From assembly GCA_003455715.1 (NCBI GenBank), contig DMQJ01000301.1:1-8464 (forward strand): a stretch of 8,464 nucleotides of DNA. The letters run 5' to 3'. Under the pieces are notes generated by a model. It had not been told where the DNA came from and made no database searches. It saw only the letters and a list, made by a program, of their open reading frames with translations. The DNA comes from Acidimicrobiaceae bacterium. GTDB lineage: Bacteria > Actinomycetota > Acidimicrobiia > Acidimicrobiales > Ilumatobacteraceae. The position numbers were made by a program, and so were the translations under genes. Shown here in pieces: positions 7,752 through 8,464 of this stretch (position 1 is the stretch's first letter; every line of letters begins with the position of its first letter).

Positions 7752-7757
7752 AAGGAG
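7752..7757 (+). promoter_or_regulatory. Strong ribosome binding site (AAGGAG) of the Uma2 gene
   Basis: AAGGAG lies seven bases before ATG 7765, ideal spacing. It favours this ATG over the in-frame ATG at 7771. It is the only strong Shine-Dalgarno sequence seen at a gene start in the window. Confidence 0.8.
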
Positions 7758-7764
7758 TAGCGTC

Positions 7765-8464
7765 ATGGCCATGTCGTTGATCGATGATCACGAGGCGGTC
7801 GTCTACCCGGAGAGCGACGGCCAGCCCATGGGTGAGAACGCCCTCCAGACCGAAGTCATCATCATGTTGAAGATCGGCCTCGATCGGCGGTTCGGTGGCC
7901 GCCCCGATGCCTATGTCGGGGCCGATCAATTCTGGTACCCCGTGCAGGGTCGGCCCGACATCACCGTCGCCCCTGACGCCTACGTGGTGGTCGACCTGCC
8001 CACCGTGCCGTCGTTGCGCGACCGCGGCAGCTATCGCCCGTGGGCCCTCGGTGGCCGGATGATGTTCGTGTCGGAGGTGTTGTCGCCGAGCAACACATGG
8101 GCCGAGATGCAGCGCAAGCTGGCGTTCTACGAGCGATACGGCGTCGACGAGTACTGGGTGTTCGACCCCATCGACGGCGCGCTGGAAGTGTGGGTGCGGG
8201 AGGGTTCGAAGCTGGTCCGTCAGGCGATTCCTGCCGACGGGTTCCAGAGCCCGCACATCGGTGTCACCGTGACGGTCATCGGCCGCGAGCTCGGCGTGTT
8301 CGATCCGGACGGCCGCCGCTGGGGATACGCCATCGACGAAGGCCGTCGTCTCGACGACCTGATCGCTCGTGCGAACGAGGAGGCGGCCCGTGCGAACGAG
8401 GAGGCGGCGCGTGCGAACGAGGAGGCGGCGCGTGCGAACGAGGAGGCGGCTCGCGCGAAGGAGG
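7765..8464 (+). CDS. Uma2-family (DUF820) putative endonuclease with coiled-coil tail, 3' end missing
   Basis: The frame is open from ATG 7765 to the window edge, 233 codons without a stop. Uma2 proteins have a PD-(D/E)XK nuclease-type fold; their biological role is poorly known. The start has the family's YPESDGQPMGEN (14-25). The likely metal-site residues are D71 in VAPDAYVVVDL and E104 in FVSEVLSPSN, with K118 in QRKLAFYERYGVDEYWVFDP, the most characteristic stretch of the family. The usual domain ends near residue 180. After a short link the sequence turns into heptads A-R-A-N-E-E-A from residue 201, an Ala-lined coiled coil of unknown full length. The gene has a strong ribosome binding site, unlike its neighbours. 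Uma2 genes often occur in many copies per genome, mainly in cyanobacteria and Chloroflexota, so transfer is possible but unproven. No partner gene is visible on this side. Confidence 0.88.
   Translation, partial: MAMSLIDDHEAVVYPESDGQPMGENALQTEVIIMLKIGLDRRFGGRPDAYVGADQFWYPVQGRPDITVAPDAYVVVDLPTVPSLRDRGSYRPWALGGRMMFVSEVLSPSNTWAEMQRKLAFYERYGVDEYWVFDPIDGALEVWVREGSKLVRQAIPADGFQSPHIGVTVTVIGRELGVFDPDGRRWGYAIDEGRRLDDLIARANEEAARANEEAARANEEAARANEEAARAKE
8365..8464 (+). repeat. Tandem 21-base repeats encoding ARANEEA heptads
   Basis: Four complete units (8365-8385, 8386-8406, 8407-8427, 8428-8448) and a fifth partial, diverged unit run to the window edge. The complete units differ only in the third base of the first Ala codon (GCT, GCC, GCG, GCG). 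The partial unit has CGC for CGT and AAG for AAC, changing Asn to Lys. Near identity at the DNA level, including synonymous positions, points to recent unit duplication. The period equals one coiled-coil heptad. Confidence 0.95.

Noticed and set aside
7051..8256. Minus-strand open frame of 401 codons
   Set aside because: It is antisense to both the GNAT and Uma2 genes, and the His-rich translation has no recognisable domain.
8365..8464. CRISPR array
   Set aside because: The 21-base units are contiguous without spacers, keep the reading frame and encode a heptad repeat.
7765..8464. Uma2 gene as part of a defence island or toxin-antitoxin system
   Set aside because: No antitoxin, restriction, reverse transcriptase, integrase or other defence gene is visible, and the right flank is outside the window.

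Overview
The window is GC-rich (roughly two thirds G+C by eye), compact chromosomal DNA. It most likely comes from a high-GC actinomycete. The pointers are an F420-dependent luciferase-like oxidoreductase of the Rv3520c type, a lipoprotein with a long Thr/Ser/Pro linker, and several genes whose start codon sits 6-7 bases after a TANNNT hexamer with no Shine-Dalgarno sequence, the pattern of leaderless actinobacterial mRNAs. The lipoprotein style hints at Acidimicrobiia, but this is inference. I see no rRNA, tRNA, CRISPR array, insertion sequence or phage gene.

Left part (1-2810), cell wall: the minus strand carries the first 64 codons of D-Ala-D-Ala ligase (ddl), running off the left edge. 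Just upstream on the same strand is a secreted seven-repeat beta-propeller protein. Divergent from it is murF. Ddl makes the dipeptide that MurF attaches to UDP-MurNAc-tripeptide, so the two enzymes of this step flank the propeller gene.

Middle (2718-5019): an MFS transporter gene converges on murF and overlaps its 3' end by 93 bases. Divergent from the transporter is a two-gene unit: a 53-residue zinc-ribbon protein whose last codons overlap a GTG-started crotonase-family gene. The crotonase keeps one of the two hydratase glutamates and has valine at the other. A perfect 16-base palindrome is centred on the transporter start codon.

Right part (5020-8464): on the minus strand the oxidoreductase is followed by an overlapping M14 (MpaA-like) peptidase lipoprotein, probably one operon. 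Divergent from the oxidoreductase, only 11 bases away, is a GNAT acetyltransferase. The two start codons, with a TANNNT hexamer for each strand, form one 17-base pseudo-palindrome that looks like a back-to-back leaderless promoter pair. The window ends inside a Uma2-family (DUF820) nuclease-like gene with a strong ribosome binding site and a C-terminal tail of nearly identical 21-base repeats.

Most genes belong to well-known families. I do not see a clear new multi-gene defence or biosynthetic system. The more unusual signals are the promoter architecture, the overlapping genes, the zinc-ribbon/crotonase pair and the repeat-tailed Uma2 protein.
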